Source: an uncultured Eubacteriales bacterium (GTDB lineage: Bacteria; Bacillota_A; Clostridia; Christensenellales; Aristaeellaceae). From it: a DNA stretch of 5,645 nt. The stretch covers positions 1 to 5,645 of the forward strand of contig CACYNZ010000249.1 in assembly GCA_902775835.1 (NCBI GenBank). Direction: 5' to 3'. The notes beneath the pieces were generated by a model. It searched no databases and had not been told where the DNA came from. It saw only the letters and a program-made list of their open reading frames with translations. Positions within the stretch are counted from its first letter, which is position 1, and each line of letters starts with the position of its first letter. The position numbers were made by a program, and so were the translations under genes. Shown here piece by piece: positions 4,645 to 5,645 of the stretch.

Positions 4645-5645
4645 TTATCCGTGATCCGCTTCCGGATCCTGCGATCCGTCATACGGAACATATCCTCCGC
4701 CGCCTTCCCAGAAGATCAGGCTGAAGCCTTCTTCCGTCAGTTCCAGGCCTCGCACGGTGGCGCGGCCGTTATCGAACTGCAGGGTCAGTTCATAGGGTGT
4801 TTCGTGCCAGTATAGATTCATGAAGGGATTGTATTTTGTCACGTACCATGTTCCGGAGGAAGCGCCTTCTGCTGCGACCTCGTCGATCATTCCCGGTGCG
4901 GTGAACGTGCCGTCCGCTTCCAGCACCAGGATGTCCGGTGCCAGGGTGCCGCCGGCATCGAGCTGCCACGCTCCGGCAAGCTTTTCCATCTCTTCCGGTA
5001 CTTTTTCCTGTTCCATGGGTTCCAGGTCCCGTATCGGGACAAAGCCCCATACGATGGCTCCTCCGTCCGTAAACTTTCCGTTCTTGACTTCCGCTGTCAC
5101 ATAGGCATAGTTGTTATTATACAGTCCCAGGCAGGAAAACTGCGTTCCCTTCGGAACAGAAAACTGATGAAACTGGCTGACATCAGGATCATCCGTCAGG
5201 AAGGTGTCCGCAGTCGCTTCCGCATCAATATGGACAAAGGATTGGCCCGGCTCGCTCCGCTGCACGCTGATCTCCGGCAGGCCCAGATCCCTGCACAGCG
5301 CGTAGCCGATTCGTTGCGTGCGTTCACTGACATTGTACCGGATGCAGGCATAGGATTGTCCGTCCTCGTTCTGATACTGGGAAAGCACCCACATGTCACC
5401 ATTCAGCCCGACTGCCGCTTTTCCTTTTCCGGCACGCCATGCGGATTTCCCGTAAGGAGCGCTGTAAACGGCAGAAGTTCCTTTCTTCTTCGGCTGAAGG
5501 AGTTCTCCCGGGTGGTCGGGATCATATACGTCACCGGAAAAAGCTGTTCCCAGCACGTTTAGTCCGCTGTCAAACCGGGCATGCATATAATTCAGATGGC
5601 ATACTTCGTCCACGGAATGCGGAAACAGATCAATGTTGAAATCTG
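4645..5645 (-). CDS. SH3-like and lipocalin-like domain protein, N-terminus outside window
   Basis: The frame is open from the right edge to TAA 4647-4645 and gives 332 residues; no start is visible. A GTG at 5613 lacks any reason to be the start, because the frame continues upstream as DFNIDLFPHS. Counting from the edge: an unrecognised segment (1-55); a bacterial SH3-like module (about 57-115, TSAVYSAP to WVLSQY, then ERTQRIGYA); a second SH3-like stretch (about 163-207, GTQFSCLGLYNNNYAYVTAEV to VWGFVPIRDLEP); then a beta-rich lipocalin-like domain (about 221-323), beginning EKLAGAWQLDAGG and ILVLEADGTF and ending in GGGGYVP and an acidic tail. Such combinations usually occur in exported or wall-associated proteins of gut Clostridia; this is an inference, since a signal peptide cannot be seen. 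It converges with the kinase gene across 49 bp. The substrate or ligand is unknown, and the domain assignments are by pattern only. Confidence 0.7.
   Translation of the reverse strand, partial: DFNIDLFPHSVDEVCHLNYMHARFDSGLNVLGTAFSGDVYDPDHPGELLQPKKKGTSAVYSAPYGKSAWRAGKGKAAVGLNGDMWVLSQYQNEDGQSYACIRYNVSERTQRIGYALCRDLGLPEISVQRSEPGQSFVHIDAEATADTFLTDDPDVSQFHQFSVPKGTQFSCLGLYNNNYAYVTAEVKNGKFTDGGAIVWGFVPIRDLEPMEQEKVPEEMEKLAGAWQLDAGGTLAPDILVLEADGTFTAPGMIDEVAAEGASSGTWYVTKYNPFMNLYWHETPYELTLQFDNGRATVRGLELTEEGFSLIFWEGGGGYVPYDGSQDPEADHG

Overview
The window looks like a chromosomal accessory region of a moderately GC-rich, low-G+C-lineage Gram-positive (Bacillota, probably a gut or rumen Clostridia). This is an inference from strong AGGAGG-type ribosome binding sites, TTGnnn/TAnnnT promoters, small double-glycine leader peptides, and secreted proteins with SH3-like and lipocalin-like modules. 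No rRNA, tRNA or CRISPR array is visible.

Layout. (a) Bases 1-870 hold a group of very small genes that look like precursors with double-glycine leaders. On the minus strand, a gene cut by the left edge (start at 112) has the leader end LEKASGG. It can be read only if the ribosome or polymerase slips on an A8 tract, or if translation re-initiates at an ATGA overlap. It has a good promoter with a palindrome over the -10. Further upstream on the same strand is a decayed-looking reading frame (420-217) with a leader ending ITGGG, an in-frame TAG and a four-cysteine tail. On the plus strand, an intact 47-residue precursor (639-782) has its own strong terminator (844-871). (b) Bases 1154-2359 encode a secreted metallophosphoesterase with its own promoter and an 18-bp hairpin terminator (2408-2451). 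(c) Bases 2463-4595 are visibly lower in GC than both flanks. They carry the C-terminal half of a tyrosine recombinase, then a promoter and a two-gene unit: a DUF1016/YhcG-type PD-(D/E)XK nuclease and a P-loop kinase of the chloramphenicol-phosphotransferase (CPT) fold. (d) Bases 4645-5645, minus strand, hold the C-terminal 332 residues of an SH3-like/lipocalin-like, probably secreted protein that runs off the right edge.

How the parts may work together. The small precursors suggest export and cleavage by a C39-peptidase ABC transporter or a radical-SAM/RiPP pathway encoded outside the window; no such enzyme is inside it. The nuclease and kinase are 27 bp apart on one transcript and sit directly behind a recombinase remnant. 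This suggests an imported defence-type or stress cassette, although neither gene has a demonstrable function from sequence alone. The phosphoesterase and the right-edge protein look like host-lineage envelope or secreted genes flanking the insertion.
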